Of a stretch of 64,000 nt of DNA, positions 1 to 11,766 are shown piece by piece. Within the stretch, counting starts at the first letter, position 1, and each line of letters opens with the position of its first letter. Where the stretch lies: positions 21,608,497 through 21,672,496 of the forward strand of contig NC_039506.1 of assembly GCF_003672135.1 (NCBI RefSeq), read 5' to 3'. Below the pieces are notes generated by a model. That model was given only the letters and a program-made list of their open reading frames with translations. It was not told the origin of the DNA and did not search any database. This stretch comes from Ooceraea biroi (lineage: Eukaryota; Arthropoda; Insecta; Hymenoptera; Formicidae). Made by a program: the position numbers and the translations under genes.

Positions 1-3000
1 AGCCGCTTGATAATTAAGTCGGAGACGGGCTAATTACTTTCACATTTTTCCTTGATTTTAGCCTCGCGTTTTGCATAAATTATACTTAATGCAAATCTAT
101 GAGGGCTTGCGCAAACGCACACGCCACAACGTCCATAACATCTTCCGCGCTAAGCGACTTAACGATTGGCTAATTATTAATATGTCATATTTATGCCACC
201 ACGATATCACGCTTTAATTAAATACCAAAATCTCATGAATGTTAACAATCGCGAATAGAGAAAATTCACTCCAATCCAAAGTGAGATTTATGGAAGAATC
301 TCTTTGAAGCAGTCATATGATCTGTGGTGGAATACGACGCGATACTTTGCGACGTAGCCTGTACATCAAGGCGTCACGCTCCGTTACGACATCATCGAAA
401 AATTCGTCGAGATACATCTCGACTTTCGGCGAAATGATACCCGTCGACGTACTCGGAAATTTGGCCGATGCAGTTAGCTGCGTACATGCGTTATGTGGGC
501 CCACGCATCAGGCATGCCTTCAACAGAGAATTAGCCCCGACGAGGCGAGAACCTTGGCTCTTCGTGGTAGTTCAGACGCGCGGCATGCACAAAAGCGTCA
601 ATTCACCGAAGTGCGTGCACTTGCTTACGTCGAAGTTGAACCGGCATTCCTGATTCACGCTCTCAAAACAATGTTTCGTGTTTAACGTATCAACGCGCCT
701 AACTGAACACGACTCGACGAATGTATCAAATCAATGAGATTACAATCGGTTTGAAACCGCCTACTGCGATCGCGAATCTCAAATATCTAGCCTTGACAAA
801 AAATGTGTCGTCAATTGACAATGACAGCCTTGACAATAAAGACAAGTTGGATGCGAAAAATAATGTCTAGTCAGCGTTCGAGACCGTCGAGCGTTTCGAG
901 GTGTTCCCGTTTGGAAATTTGAAGGCTCCTGCGGTAAATTCTACCAAATCGATTCAATGAACTGTGATCGATCATTCGATATAGAATTCAAGGTGCGAAT
1001 ACCGTTTCGGATGACATCCGAGACAACATTAAACGATTTTAGGACAGCAGGCGACGCCGGCAACGTGCAAACAAGCGGATCTACCGCCCCGACATGATCT
1101 TTGTGTTCGCCGAACATGATCCACACGTGGATGATCCACACGCCGACTCGTTCGAAGAAACTCAATCGCCTCGGAGATACCATCTAATCCGTTTAAACTG
1201 CGTCGACGAGCAGCAATGCTCTCGGATGCAACGCCGCGTTAAGAGACGCCGAATCGGTGTGCATCGTTTTGATCCCGGGAAGACGCAAGAATGCACACGC
1301 GCTAGAATGCGTCTATTATACCGGTAGCTTCCTAAAATGCAGCCACACATGACGAAGTAACAAAGAAAGCAGAACTTGAATACAGAAATCCCATTTCTGG
1401 AAGGTAAATATTGAGGAAAATGATCTACTGAAAGAAGAATTAAAGACAAGCAACAATTGTAAACGTATCATAATTTAAAAAGATTTAAATTTCAAAGAGT
1501 GATCAAATTTCGAAGATATATTCTATAATCTAAGATATATAACAGATATTCTAATATATATTTATCACTTTGTCTAACACAGGAATATTTTCTTTCATCG
1601 ATATGCGATCCTCTGAAATTGCATTCTGGTTAGTTTAGTCTGTACCTTAATCCGCCCCTGTTGTCCGAGCCACCAGGAGCTTTATCGACAGAGGCTGCGA
1701 CAGGAATGTCAAACATTCACCTGTCCCCGGTAGGCCGCATCTTCTCCCGTGGGTAGCATTAGGTATGCTGCTTTCGGAAACGATGTCCCCTGTTTATCCG
1801 TTATCGCCGAGCGGCCCGATGATCGCGCTATCCGGTCGATCGGAACGAGTGATCTCGAAGTAGGTGATGTCTGTCTGTCCACCCGGGCTCAAATTAAGAG
1901 AAACCAACGAGTTGCTTGGTTCAGATATTAACAGAACCGACGCTGGGACATGCTGCTCCTCTATCGCAAATCACGATTATATCGCCAGGGTCAAACTAAT
2001 CACGAACTTCCTGGACCTAAATCGAAAACAGACCCTATTTAGACCCAGCATTGCGATGTTTTGTGCGCAGGAAATTGAATCCCGCCTTTTATGACAAAGC
2101 TCTGCGCCCAAGTAGATAACCGTTGAGCGAAAACATATTTTTATCGCAGAGGAGGATTCGACAAGATTCACGCATAAACCTTGAAGGAGCAGAGACTGTA
2201 AGTCCGGATTTGAAATATGATGCGTATATAAGACAAACATAATAGTATTTCAAGATTACTCACGTTTAATGGCTGTTTCATCAGTTTAACGGTGCCGGCC
2301 ATAATTTTATTATTCCCGTGTAATATGCGTGCGCGATAGAGGATCCCCGAAGCGGATGGCCAGTGAAAGCGGTGTAGGCTAGGTCTCTATCAGAATATCG
2401 GTAGATTCATCCCGACTCGAGTCCCATTGTGATAAGACGCGACATCGAAATTTAATTAAACGCGCCTTGTTGTTTGACAGAGCTCTAGAGGGGCCTTTTA
2501 GTCGTGATGTTTACGAGCTCGGACCGTTATAGCTTTCCACGCGACCGAACTCGGGAAAATGAAGCTACACCCGCGCTGAGAAAACACACGGTGGAAGATT
2601 AATGATTCCAGTCGATTTGGTAACAATGTACTATGTCCCGGACAGAGCAACCGTGCGCAATGCACGCTAGATTTACTCGGCGACACAAAAGTGTTTGCTG
2701 TCCAAATACCGTCGACCGGAAAGCGGTCCCGCGCGATTATCAGCGGTTTTTAATTCCGGAAACGTGCGCTGCACTTTCTCTCCCTCTTTCTTTCTCTGTC
2801 GAGTATTAATTAACCGCAGTCGCGGTCGGTGAATACTGATGATCACCGATCGAGCCGCGGATCGGTGAGATCTGAAGGAATTTCCGAGACCATCGGTCGC
2901 CGTGAAATAATATTGTCTGACCAAATGCTGGGCTCCCAGGCAAACTGTTCCCCGGGTCCATCGTCACCGCGGCAGTCGCCTTATTTATTTGTGCTGCACT

Positions 3001-5168
3001 CGCGACCTCGGCTGGAAGATGTTATTACAAGGACCGTCCCGCGATGCACGACGACGATTACATAAACGTCGGCAGCAGCACGATAATGCCGGTTTTGTCA
3101 ACGCGGCTTCGAGAAGCTGCTGCTCTCTCAGTGTCTCCTGCCTGAAGCTGCGTGGGCGACACGAAGACACGAAAAGAGGGTAGCCATATAAGAGGGGGCA
3201 TGAGTACATCGGTTGATCGATTGCTGATGGTCGCTGATGCATTATGATTGCGGCACAAAATCAACCATCTCGCAAGAACGCAAAGAGAGGAACGAAGGTG
3301 TCGCGAGGAATGACAGTACTTGTCTAATAAAGCAACAACAAGAACAATTAGCTACAAGTTCCTGCTCGAGAAGTAGTTTCTCTTCTGTCGCGGTACAAGA
3401 TTATCGTTTCCGAGACATTGTTAGCCGCAGGAACGGCTTCATCAGCCGTATTATTCGCGAAAAGGGCCATTGACCAATCGACCGAAGTAGCTTCGCAGAA
3501 AGCGCAACAACAACTCGTACAACTTTTCGCTCCTTCGCTCTTTCCACCGCACACAAGCCGTTGTATCACGATTGGCAACACGCGTGTCGCGTATTCCGGC
3601 CATCGCACTCTCTGTTTCCTCAGTAAACACCGCCTCCACGTGTGGCCGAGTGCGTTTCTTTCGCCCGCAAATTTTGGGACCGCATATGAATCTCCTCGTG
3701 GTTCCTCGAACGATCCTCGAGCGAAAATGCACTCGGTGGTCATGCAAGTGAGATGCACTTCATGCTTGCGTGCACCATGCGAGGGTGCACATCTTGCATT
3801 GTGAATACATCCATTTCTTTCCTTTCTCATTCTCGCCAGAAGAAAGAACCGTAAACATTAAATTTTTGGCACCTCATTTCGTTGAGTAAAATTCAATTCT
3901 ATATTATCTTTGCAGATCCAGAATTCTTTTCGTAAGTGCAATTTCAGTTTGTGCGTGTGTCACTCTATGACGTGGAGTTCTTATTCAGTGGAGTTTTCAC
4001 TGCGGTGATGACTTACACGACCGCGACTTCCCGGTGTGAGAGAAGAAAAACACTTTGCTTTGCCGTCCAATCGATCCGAAACCGATCGGCGTCGCGTTAC
4101 CAGGTGATTTCAGTCCTGATGCTGGCGTCGTCGTCGGCGAGGCTCAAAGATCGCTTCGTCGAAGAGATCGGTCGCGGCGCGTCCTCCCGTTCTTGCTCCT
4201 TCTCCTCTTCCTCCACCTCGAAATCTGCAAGCTCACGCCCGTGAAAATATTTTTTTGTACGCGTAACACGAGTACCGTGTCCCGGGCGGGTCCGCTTTCG
4301 TGAACGCGTTCTACAAGGTATTTCGCTCGAGAGCAAACACCGCGTCGTGGTTTGCCTGGTAATTGCTGGAAACACCTTGCGAGTGTTTGCAGTGTCATCG
4401 AGGCGCGGTCACACCTCGTCACACATCGGTGCGGGTCCTATGAAAGCTCTCCTTCGTGCCTTCCGCCACGAAAACGTGACGCGCGGTCCGAAGTGCAGTC
4501 TCTTTGGGAAACTGTGGTGCACGAGAGTCTTCGCTTATGGGAATCTTTTTGGAGAACCGATTAACTTACAGCAGCATGGATAAGGCATAGTCTCGATGTG
4601 ATGTGTTCTCATGAATCATGGTTTGCCATACATTTTTTTTATATTATTTAATTTAATTTTTTTATTTAAGTTGTAGTAAAGATTTGTTTGTCGTTAAATT
4701 GTGTGCAATGGATTTTGTGTATCGCTCAAGTTGTTCGGATATGAAATTGAGTGTTGGATCTAGGCTTGGAATTATTGTATATATTATTATATATTAGCAC
4801 ACAGCCAAAAGATGTGCTGCTCCTGAATAATACTCGCAAACAATGCTTGAGAATAAGGAATTATTGTGTTTGCATCGATCAATCCGCATTTTGTTTTTTT
4901 AGAATCTTTAGTTTTCTATTATTATATATATTTTGTAGAATGCATAAGCAATAATAATCACAATTTAATGAATAAATATTTATTGCATCTTACTTTCCAT
5001 GTGATTAGCTTAGCTCTATGGCTCCATGGCTCCATCTGTAGAAATCTCGTAGAAATTGCGAAGCATGCATTTTCAGGTAAATGAGATGGAAAGGAGATAA
5101 CAGGATTTTTTCAGAACAATATTCTATTTTTTGAATTTGATATCGAAAGAAAAACGCATCGTTGAAAT
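1..5168. other. Left flank, no recognised gene
   Basis: Only short overlapping frames are present on both strands and none shows a family motif I know. The longest is a plus-strand frame at 317-685 (122 codons). It is overlapped on the minus strand by a frame (313-504) ending in a hydrophilic segment (EMYLDEFFDDVVTERDALMY). An AT-rich patch covers 4620-4990, including the 3' UTR of RLP24. No tRNA or transposon ends were seen. Confidence 0.5.
4979..4984 (-). terminator. Probable polyadenylation signal of RLP24
   Basis: AATAAA on the minus strand, 185 bases past the stop codon, inside a near-palindrome (AATAAATATTTATT). It is the first canonical signal I see downstream. Confidence 0.5.
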
Positions 5169-5600
5169 CTAGTTTGCCACCATTTGTTCCGTTTCCATCT
5201 CGAGCTCCACGTTCATCTGTTCTTGTTCTTCCTGCTCTTCCTGTGCTTTCCTCTCCTTGAGACCAGCAGCTGGCGAGCGGATGAGGGACATATTGCGTCG
5301 TACCTCCTTGATATCCTTCTCCTGTTCCAATTCTCTTCCCTTGTACAACCGCTGCATAATGTGTAGATTCTGTCGCTTCTGTTTGATGGTTTCTATCTTC
5401 TTTATCGCCTCGATCGTTTTGCCCCATAGTTCTCTGTTATATTTCACGGGTATGTTTCTCCTCTTCTCGAACTCGAATGATGGATCGATTGCCAATTCCT
5501 TGCCAACTGTCTTCCTGTACGCCTTCGTCCATTTGACCTTCCTGGGGTTCTTCTTTTTCTTAAACGCGGCGTGACACTTTGCGCGACAAAACCTGAATAG
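5169..5600 (-). CDS. RpL24-like: RLP24 exon 2 (143 codons plus stop)
   Basis: The exon begins right after a pyrimidine tract and CAG, at CTA TTC AGG, and carries the second cysteine pair (CRAKC) and all the rest of the protein. The open frame continues upstream into the intron, to 5633, but that part is intronic. The intron is 411 bases. Confidence 0.95.
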   Translation of the reverse strand, partial: LFRFCRAKCHAAFKKKKNPRKVKWTKAYRKTVGKELAIDPSFEFEKRRNIPVKYNRELWGKTIEAIKKIETIKQKRQNLHIMQRLYKGRELEQEKDIKEVRRNMSLIRSPAAGLKERKAQEEQEEQEQMNVELEMETEQMVAN

Positions 5601-6092
5601 CTGTAAAGTAAATTGTAAAATGTAAAAGTGCAATCGACGAATGGAAAGACATAATCGCAGGGAATGATTAATTCTTCACTGAAATACAATCATCAAAAGA
5701 ACCCGTGAAATATAAAACAGATCTTTATTAAAACACAATTATCAAATAAATATAAAACATAAAGATAAAAGCGATCTTTTGTCTGCCTCTTCTTCAAACA
5801 AATCGTTTAAACGTATCGAAATACATAGTATGTTTGAATTAAAAAAATCATTGAGGCAAGAGCTTTAAATTTAACATTTATGTTTACTCCGCACATAACC
5901 TCAATGCCGATGATGCATTATCGCGTAACAATTGTGACACACACATGTACGTACTCAAAACTTGAAATTGATCTTGCTTATAGTATTAAAAAGTAATTTC
6001 TGAAATCTCACCTTGGAATCATTCCTCACGAACTCAATTCCATGTCCCGGATATATCCGGGACGAGCAAAAATAACACGTTTCAATACGCAT
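5169..6092 (-). CDS. RpL24-like: RLP24 / RSL24D1 ribosome-biogenesis protein, two exons, complete
   Basis: The CDS joins 6092-6012 and 5600-5169 (complement) and gives 170 residues, against about 163 in human RSL24D1. Exon 1 starts MRIETCYFC and ends on a phase-0 donor (AAG|gtgaga). The acceptor ttactttacag leads into LFRFCRAKC. Four cysteines (C6, C9, C32, C36) form the L24e-type zinc ribbon. A basic stretch follows (FKKKKNPRKVKWTKAYRK), then the family block FEFEKRRNIPVKYNRELW and a charged, coiled, Gln/Glu-rich tail ending at a TAG. Known role of the family: RLP24 sits on nuclear pre-60S particles, recruits the AAA ATPase Drg1/AFG2 and is replaced by RPL24 in the cytoplasm. A true RPL24 lacks this tail and the NIPVKYNRELW block. 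An AATAAA lies 185 bases past the stop. The gene stands alone, upstream of and divergent from the GMC oxidoreductase gene. Confidence 0.95.
6012..6092 (-). CDS. RpL24-like: RLP24 exon 1 (27 codons)
   Basis: This exon encodes the start methionine and the first CxxC of the zinc ribbon. It is too short to stand out as an open frame and was found by reading upstream for the missing N-terminus of the family. It ends in phase 0 before gtgaga. Confidence 0.93.
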
Positions 6093-7475
6093 GTTGCGAG
6101 AGGTTAAAAGAACGCATGACACGCGCTGCAGTGCCTCTAGCAGAATGAGACATGAAGCACTGCGAGAATGGATCTATAGATACTCGAGTACCTCGAGAGT
6201 TGGAGTCACTAGCTTAATCGATCATCGATAAACTACTGCTAGAATTCGATGTATCGAAAATATAAGTATCAAACTAAAGTTTAGTTACTAAACTATTGAT
6301 AAGATACTTTATACTACTTCTTCGATGGTTAAGTATTTCCAGTATACGACGACAGAGTTCGCTATAAGACTATTCTTGGAGCATATATATATATATATGT
6401 ATATACGATAGCTATATGTATATGTTAAATTAATCACGAGTAATATGACAATGTAAACTAAAAATGCCAAATAGACTAAAATAAAAATACAAGACAGCGA
6501 TATATTTTCGTTTTATCTCTTTAAATTAAAAAAAGACATATATGTTGAAAACTCAACGTCACATAATAAAAATTGAACTGAATGAATCTTGGCTATCTCG
6601 TTTTTTTCATGAGGAGCGTGGCCAATTTTAGCTATGAACTATAACCGAGCAGTTTCTGGCGAGAATAATTTGACGGCATTATTTTCCAACTTTTATTATA
6701 GATTTTATTGTATAATTTTATTGTAGAAACAGGAATATATCCTACAATTTTAATCGTGACATACATACTATCTTCGTCAGTATTCACAGATGTATTAAAA
6801 GAGCATTTTATTATTAGAAACTCTCTCGTGTCGTGTTTAACGTTCATTGCTGCTCAAAGCCAGGAGAAACCCTTAAAAAAGACTAAAGAAAATCGATCTG
6901 TTCCAAGTTTAGATCAATCTTTATAGAACAACTAAGTCCAAATTTAAAGACCACATATATCGATAATATAATAATACTGACGAAAATATTTCGGACGATT
7001 CACAAGTAGTCAGTTTGCAATAATACACGTATAATAATTACACGTATAAACAGCATCAAACTACAGATCGTTCACGTAGTACGCGTAAGAATCGTCTCGC
7101 GGAAATCAAGATGACGCTTGGCGATCGAGCCTATCCTAAAAGCCCGCTCACGCTATGAAAATCGGAAGGACAACTTTCAGATGTACCACATGAATCATTG
7201 CATCGCACGGTGCAACGACCGACACATTTCCCGATGTACAATAATAATTACGTATTCCCAACGCCGTTGCCGTTCGTTGGTGCAATGCTTCGAACCGGCG
7301 CAACTTATAGACAAGTATCGATTACGAACGGAGAGCTACTAATTTAATATCGGGATCGAACCGCGCCGAGCTGTTATAGTTCCGCGTTGTCTCGCACGTT
7401 GTCTCAGTGACAGCGGAAGACGACCATCGGCCAGACGTCGGTTTTTCCCTTCGTGACGATTTTTTAGGGCGGACC
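6093..7475. other. AT-rich intergenic region between RLP24 and the GMC oxidoreductase
   Basis: This region lies upstream of both genes, which are divergently oriented, so it should hold both promoters and 5' UTRs. It is AT-rich, with a short (TA)n run near 6385-6400. I cannot place a transcription start site. Confidence 0.5.
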
Positions 7476-7596
7476 ATGTGGTGTCACGTGTTAATCTCGA
7501 TCGTGGTACTGCTGTCGTCGTTGCTCTATCATTATCACTTCAGCGAGCCGACCAGCGTTATCGATCATCCCGAGACGCATTACGACTACATCGTCG
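7476..7596 (+). CDS. GMC oxidoreductase exon 1: signal peptide
   Basis: Forty codons plus one base. Hydrophobic N-terminus, then HYDYIV, the lead-in to the FAD-binding motif. Donor G|gtgagt. Confidence 0.88.
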
Positions 7597-10500
7597 GTGA
7601 GTTCGCTTCCCGGTTCACCCGGTTTATCGGACCGCGCCGGGCACTTTCATCCCCGCGATTCCAAACAGTCTGCTTGCTCCTCTTCTTTCTTCTCCCTCTC
7701 TTTCTGCTTCTGCTTCTCCTTCCGCTACGAGATAATACAGCATCGATTTTTAATCAAACGGGATTTGCTCGCGTCCCACAGCACCAAATCGCATTGCGCT
7801 TGATGGTTGTCTCGGACGTTGCACAGTAAATGGATAGAAAATATCATCCGTTCCTCTTTCTATAGTGGAAGTTTCAAATGTCAAGTCTCGATTACGCCGT
7901 TTGCTGGTATCGATTACTATCAGTAAATACTAGCATTTAAAAAAAGAGTAGTGAAATTTGATTTGATCAAATATTTAGCGTTTCTAGCGTAGTACTGATA
8001 AGATTGATAAGGTTTCGCCTGCGATTTAAAAAAAATAAATCACAAATGGCTTCTTTAAGTGAATTATACGACTGCTTGAATTAATGAAACAGCTACTTGA
8101 AAATTGCGCATTGCCGCTGGATTTTTTAAAGTTGGCGCTGGCACGTCTGGCTGCGTGATTGCATCACGGCTCTCAGAGGTGTCGAACGTGACCGTTCTGC
8201 TCGTGGAAGCTGGCGGGCACTTTGGATGGTTGTCGACCATGCCGCTTCTGGCACCGATGATGCAAGGCACCGAGGTCGACTGGGCCTACAAAACGGAGCC
8301 GCAAGTTTTCTCGTCCCGTGGGTTCTACGGCTATGTAATTAACTCTGTCTTCCGATTCCTTTTCGTTCCCTTCCATGCGAAACGATGCTATAGAACGCTT
8401 TCTGTAATCATCCATGCAGTGCAAGTCTTTCTTTCGTGAAAATAGTACCATTGCAAGCCGCGAACTTGCATTTCGCAAGCGCACAATTGTGCACATAAAA
8501 AGGCGATTAGAAATATAAAAATTCATGAAAATTACATGCTTTAAATGTTTTACAGAATTCGATTTTTCTGACTGGATTAAAAGTCTGTTAAAATTTTTTC
8601 TATGCAGTAATTTTTATAGTTTGCATGATTCGTCGTCAGTCATTTCTCCGCGTGCAGTATAAAAGAGAGAAATTTTGAAAATTCGTGCTCTTTATGTATA
8701 CTCTTGACATGACGGACCCCGTAATTCCTCGCGTCTGTTTAGAGACAAAACTGGCCGAGAGGGAAGGGCTTGGGTGGAAGCGGGCAGCTTAATTATCTCG
8801 TTCACTCCTTCGGGAGGCCCGAGGATTACAAGAGGTGGCCGAAGGGTTGGACGCACGCCGACTTGCTCCCCTATATTCACAAAGTGTCCGACATTATGAA
8901 CGTTATCCCGATGCCAGAGGAAGAGTACTTGACGAAGGCCTTCGTTCTGGCTGAGGAGTCGTTGAAGCTGGATAACGTATTCCTGCGGAAAGCGATGTAC
9001 ACCGCGCGGAAGGGGACTAGATGGAGCACGCTTCATGCGTACCTGCGGAAAGCCTGGAATCGCAACAACCTGCACATCTTGATGAACACGCTCGTAGCAA
9101 AGGTAGAGTTCTCTCCGTAACCGCGATCGTGTCTTGTGTAACACGACTCACCTTCTCCTTCGAAAGCAAACCTCACCTGCCGACCGCCACGCCTGAAAAT
9201 TGTCGAAGACAATTATTCATCCCAGCTCATTAACTTCGCGTGTACGCATCTTTCCTGTGGCTCGATGAATTATAGATACTGTTCAACCATAAGAAGATCG
9301 ATGGCATCAGAGTGATGTATAGAAACGGCTCGGTCGGGAGTATCAACGTGAGGAAGGAGGTGATCCTCTGCGCAGGCACCGTCAACAGCCCGCAGTTGCT
9401 CTTGATTTCCGGCGTAGGGCCCGTCGACGAGTTGGAGAAGCACAAGGTGAATGATGAATTGGCACATAGTTATGATCGTTCAAGTACTCTTACAGTGAAT
9501 CCGATTTGTAGATTTGTGGATTTGCAGATACCCGTGGTGCGAGATCTCCCGGAGGTGGGCCGGAATCTGTTCGATCACCTGAACGTGCCGATTTACGTGA
9601 ACCTGCGGGAGCGCGTCAGCATCACGCTCGTCAAGCTGCAGACAGTGCCCGAGGTGTTCAATTATTTCGCCTTTGGAACCGGTAAATGTGGAGTAACGCG
9701 CCAATGACGCCGCGGCCGTCCGCTCGCGGCGTCCATTGACGCATTCCGTGCGGCTCGACATTGTAATCTCTTTCCCTGTTGCATGTCGAAGGATGGTTGG
9801 CCACTAACGGCGTAATGGGACTCGGCCTCGCCAACAACAGTGGTATCCTCCTCTTCGGCGTGGCGTCCACGGAGGAAAAATTGCTCAAGGCCATCTCGAA
9901 TTTCGAGACCGAGGTGAATGAACCAGTCCAGAGTCCTTTTTGCGTTTCAATTAAGATCGCGCCTCGCAGTGTTTATTAATCGCGCGAGAAATTACGCAGT
10001 GTCGCATGCGTGGCGATTATTCGCGATTCTATTGATGCTACGTTGAGACTAGAATTGAGACCAAAGAGACTAACGATCGATTAACTAGACGTACAGATCG
10101 CTGTTTCCGTCGTACAACGACAGCATGCACGAGGGATTCATCTATCTCGTGTCATGTCTGCAACCCAAGTCCCGCGGAAGCGTGATGTTGAGGTCAAGCA
10201 GCATCCATGACCCGCCGAAAATCAATCCGGCGTACCTTCAGGATCCTGATGACGTCATGTGCACTTATCGAGGTAAACGTGATTATATCGCGATAATAAT
10301 TCTGCTTGAAAAGCTGCGTTTGTGAAATGCATCTAAGCCTCTTACATAATTTATTCAAGCGTCAATAACGTAATCGATTTTAATGATTTTCCGGTAAGCC
10401 ATAAAACTCGCGATAGATACCCTCAACACGAGGCTATTTCGCGAGTACGGAGCGAAGGTCCATCTTCCCGATCTCGAGGAGTGTCGCCACTTACGACAGG

Positions 10501-10821
10501 ACTATCGGGACATGGATTACTCGGAGTGCGTCATGAGAATCGCGGGTCTCACGAGTTACCATCCGTGTGGCACGTGCAGAATAGGCGCGGTTGTGGACGA
10601 GGAACTGAAGTAAAGAAGATACAGTACACGCCGTAGAGTGGGTAAGCTCAAGTAATTGTAATAAAAGCATAATTTCGTTCACCAGGGTGAAAGGCGTGAG
10701 TGGATTAAGGATAATGGACGCCAGCGTAGTGCCGTCTCCAATTTCCGGCACGCCGAATTCGGTTCTCGTTGCGATGGCGGAACGCGCGTCTGACATAATT
10801 ATGGATCGGACGCCCAACTGA
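7476..10821 (+). CDS. GMC-family FAD oxidoreductase (glucose dehydrogenase / ninaG-like), nine exons, complete
   Basis: The CDS joins 7476-7596, 8132-8334, 8743-9102, 9276-9446, 9528-9681, 9792-9913, 10089-10272, 10399-10609 and 10686-10821. All phases match and give 553 residues plus TGA. Residues 1-20 are a hydrophobic signal peptide or anchor. The FAD-binding Rossmann motif is VGAGTSG at 41-47. GMC signature 1 is GKGLGGSGQLN at about 115-125, and signature 2 is GTVNSPQLLLISGVGP at 262-277. The active-site pair is H493 (YHPCGTCRIG) and N533 (GTPNSVLVAMAERA). Known for the family: FAD-dependent oxidation of sugars, alcohols or choline-like substrates, often secreted in insects. The C-terminal block VVPSPISGTPNS reminds me of ninaG, but I cannot separate it from other insect paralogues. 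An earlier in-frame ATG at 7407 is possible. I prefer 7476 because its context is GGACCATG and the signal segment follows at once. Confidence 0.93.
8132..8334 (+). CDS. GMC oxidoreductase exon 2: FAD-binding Rossmann motif
   Basis: Begins after ttttttaaag and completes the valine codon of VGAGTSGCVIASRLSE. Holds the ADP-binding acidic residue in LLVEAGG. Ends in phase 0 at TAT|gtaatt. Confidence 0.9.
8743..9102 (+). CDS. GMC oxidoreductase exon 3: GMC signature 1
   Basis: 120 codons starting RQNWPRGKGLGGSGQLNY. Acceptor gtctgtttag, donor AAG|gtagag. Also holds the family motif YKRWPKGWTHADLLPY. Confidence 0.93.
9276..9446 (+). CDS. GMC oxidoreductase exon 4: GMC signature 2
   Basis: 57 codons. 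The acceptor is a weak gaattatag. It holds RKEVILCAGTVNSPQLLL and ISGVGP. Donor AAG|gtgaat. Confidence 0.92.
9528..9681 (+). CDS. GMC oxidoreductase exon 5
   Basis: 51 codons plus one base. Begins IPVVRDLPEVGRNLFDHLN, a conserved GMC segment. Acceptor gatttgcag, donor G|gtaaat. Confidence 0.92.
9792..9913 (+). CDS. GMC oxidoreductase exon 6
   Basis: Completes a glycine codon and reads WLATNGVMGLG, where relatives have PLTSNG-type sequence. Ends ETEV before gtgaat. Confidence 0.88.
10089..10272 (+). CDS. GMC oxidoreductase exon 7
   Basis: The acceptor is taken at attaactag because the phase must be 0. It then reads TYRSLFPSYNDSMHEGFIYL and the substrate-domain strand QPKSRGSVMLRS. Donor G|gtaaac. 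Confidence 0.87.
10399..10609 (+). CDS. GMC oxidoreductase exon 8: catalytic histidine
   Basis: The acceptor is ttccggtaag, which restores the family motif R-A-IKLAIDTL. A later AG at 10416 would also keep phase but would lose this helix. Carries YHPCGTCRIG with the catalytic His. Donor AA|gtaaag. Confidence 0.87.
10686..10821 (+). CDS. GMC oxidoreductase exon 9: C-terminus
   Basis: 44 codons and TGA. Reads VKGVSGLRIMDASVVPSPIS and GTPNSVLVAMAERA, the C-terminal GMC domain end with the second active-site residue (Asn). Confidence 0.93.
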
Positions 10822-11058
10822 GATTTCATTAATCGTGTAACGCGATGCGTTTTATCATCAAAAGAAATTTACTGTTAAAAGAGATAATTTAATGTTATTA
10901 AAAAACATTATACATACGCAATTGTGTGACGTTTTCCTTTCTTGTTCCACCTGTTTCCATTACATCGATCCTTAAATTCTGTTGTATTGATCACGGCTTG
11001 CAGGCTAGAGATAAAAAACGAAGGAGAAGGAAAAAGAGGAAGGACAAAATACGCGCAA

Positions 11059-11064
11059 AATAAA
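11059..11064 (+). terminator. Possible polyadenylation signal of the GMC oxidoreductase
   Basis: AATAAA about 240 bases past the TGA, followed by a T-rich stretch near 11085-11100. Confidence 0.4.
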
Positions 11065-11729
11065 AAATGCTCATCGTGCTCCAAGTTTTTTGTAATTTAT
11101 AATTAATGGTAAAGTTTTCTTTTGTTTTACAGTAATCGAACAGTTATTAATAGTCTAATTAAATTTCGATTAATTTTTATACAAACAAAAAGGGTGAGTT
11201 ACAACGGCATAGCCACGAACCCCTGCCACCCCGTCCGCGCTCGGAGTATAAAGAAAAAAAAAAACTTATATATTTTTTTACACGCTCCCTCCTCGAAGGA
11301 TCTCTTCCACCCCCAGTCCTCGTTCGGGATCGTTTGCGATGGCAGAGTTTCGACGTTCTCCCTGTCCCACTTGCCTTTTTCTCTCGCGCATATCCGCAGA
11401 TATACACACATACCACCCTCCCCTCGTCAACCCTCACCCCTTTCTGCCATTCCACCGATTTATCTTTCGTCTTCTCGGTTCCCTACGAATTCGCATTCGT
11501 TTTCTCGTCGCACCGATCGCTTCTCTCGTCTAACTCGCCCTCTCTTGCTCGCATGCACTCACACTCACATACACATTCGCACGCACGCGTACCTTCGTCG
11601 CTTCTTATAAATAAAATAGTTCGTAATAACGCGAAATGTCGTTCCATATTTTTCAAAAAAACGCAGCTATGCCCGTGCGCGCTTCGCTCATACCGCAGAT
11701 GAACGAGCCCTTTCGGCATCTCGCATCTC

Positions 11730-11732
<3 letters not shown>

Positions 11733-11764
<32 letters not shown>
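11733..11764. repeat. (TC)n microsatellite
   Basis: Sixteen perfect dinucleotide units. It creates spurious Arg/Glu or Leu/Ser frames. Confidence 0.95.
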
Positions 11765-11766
<2 letters not shown>

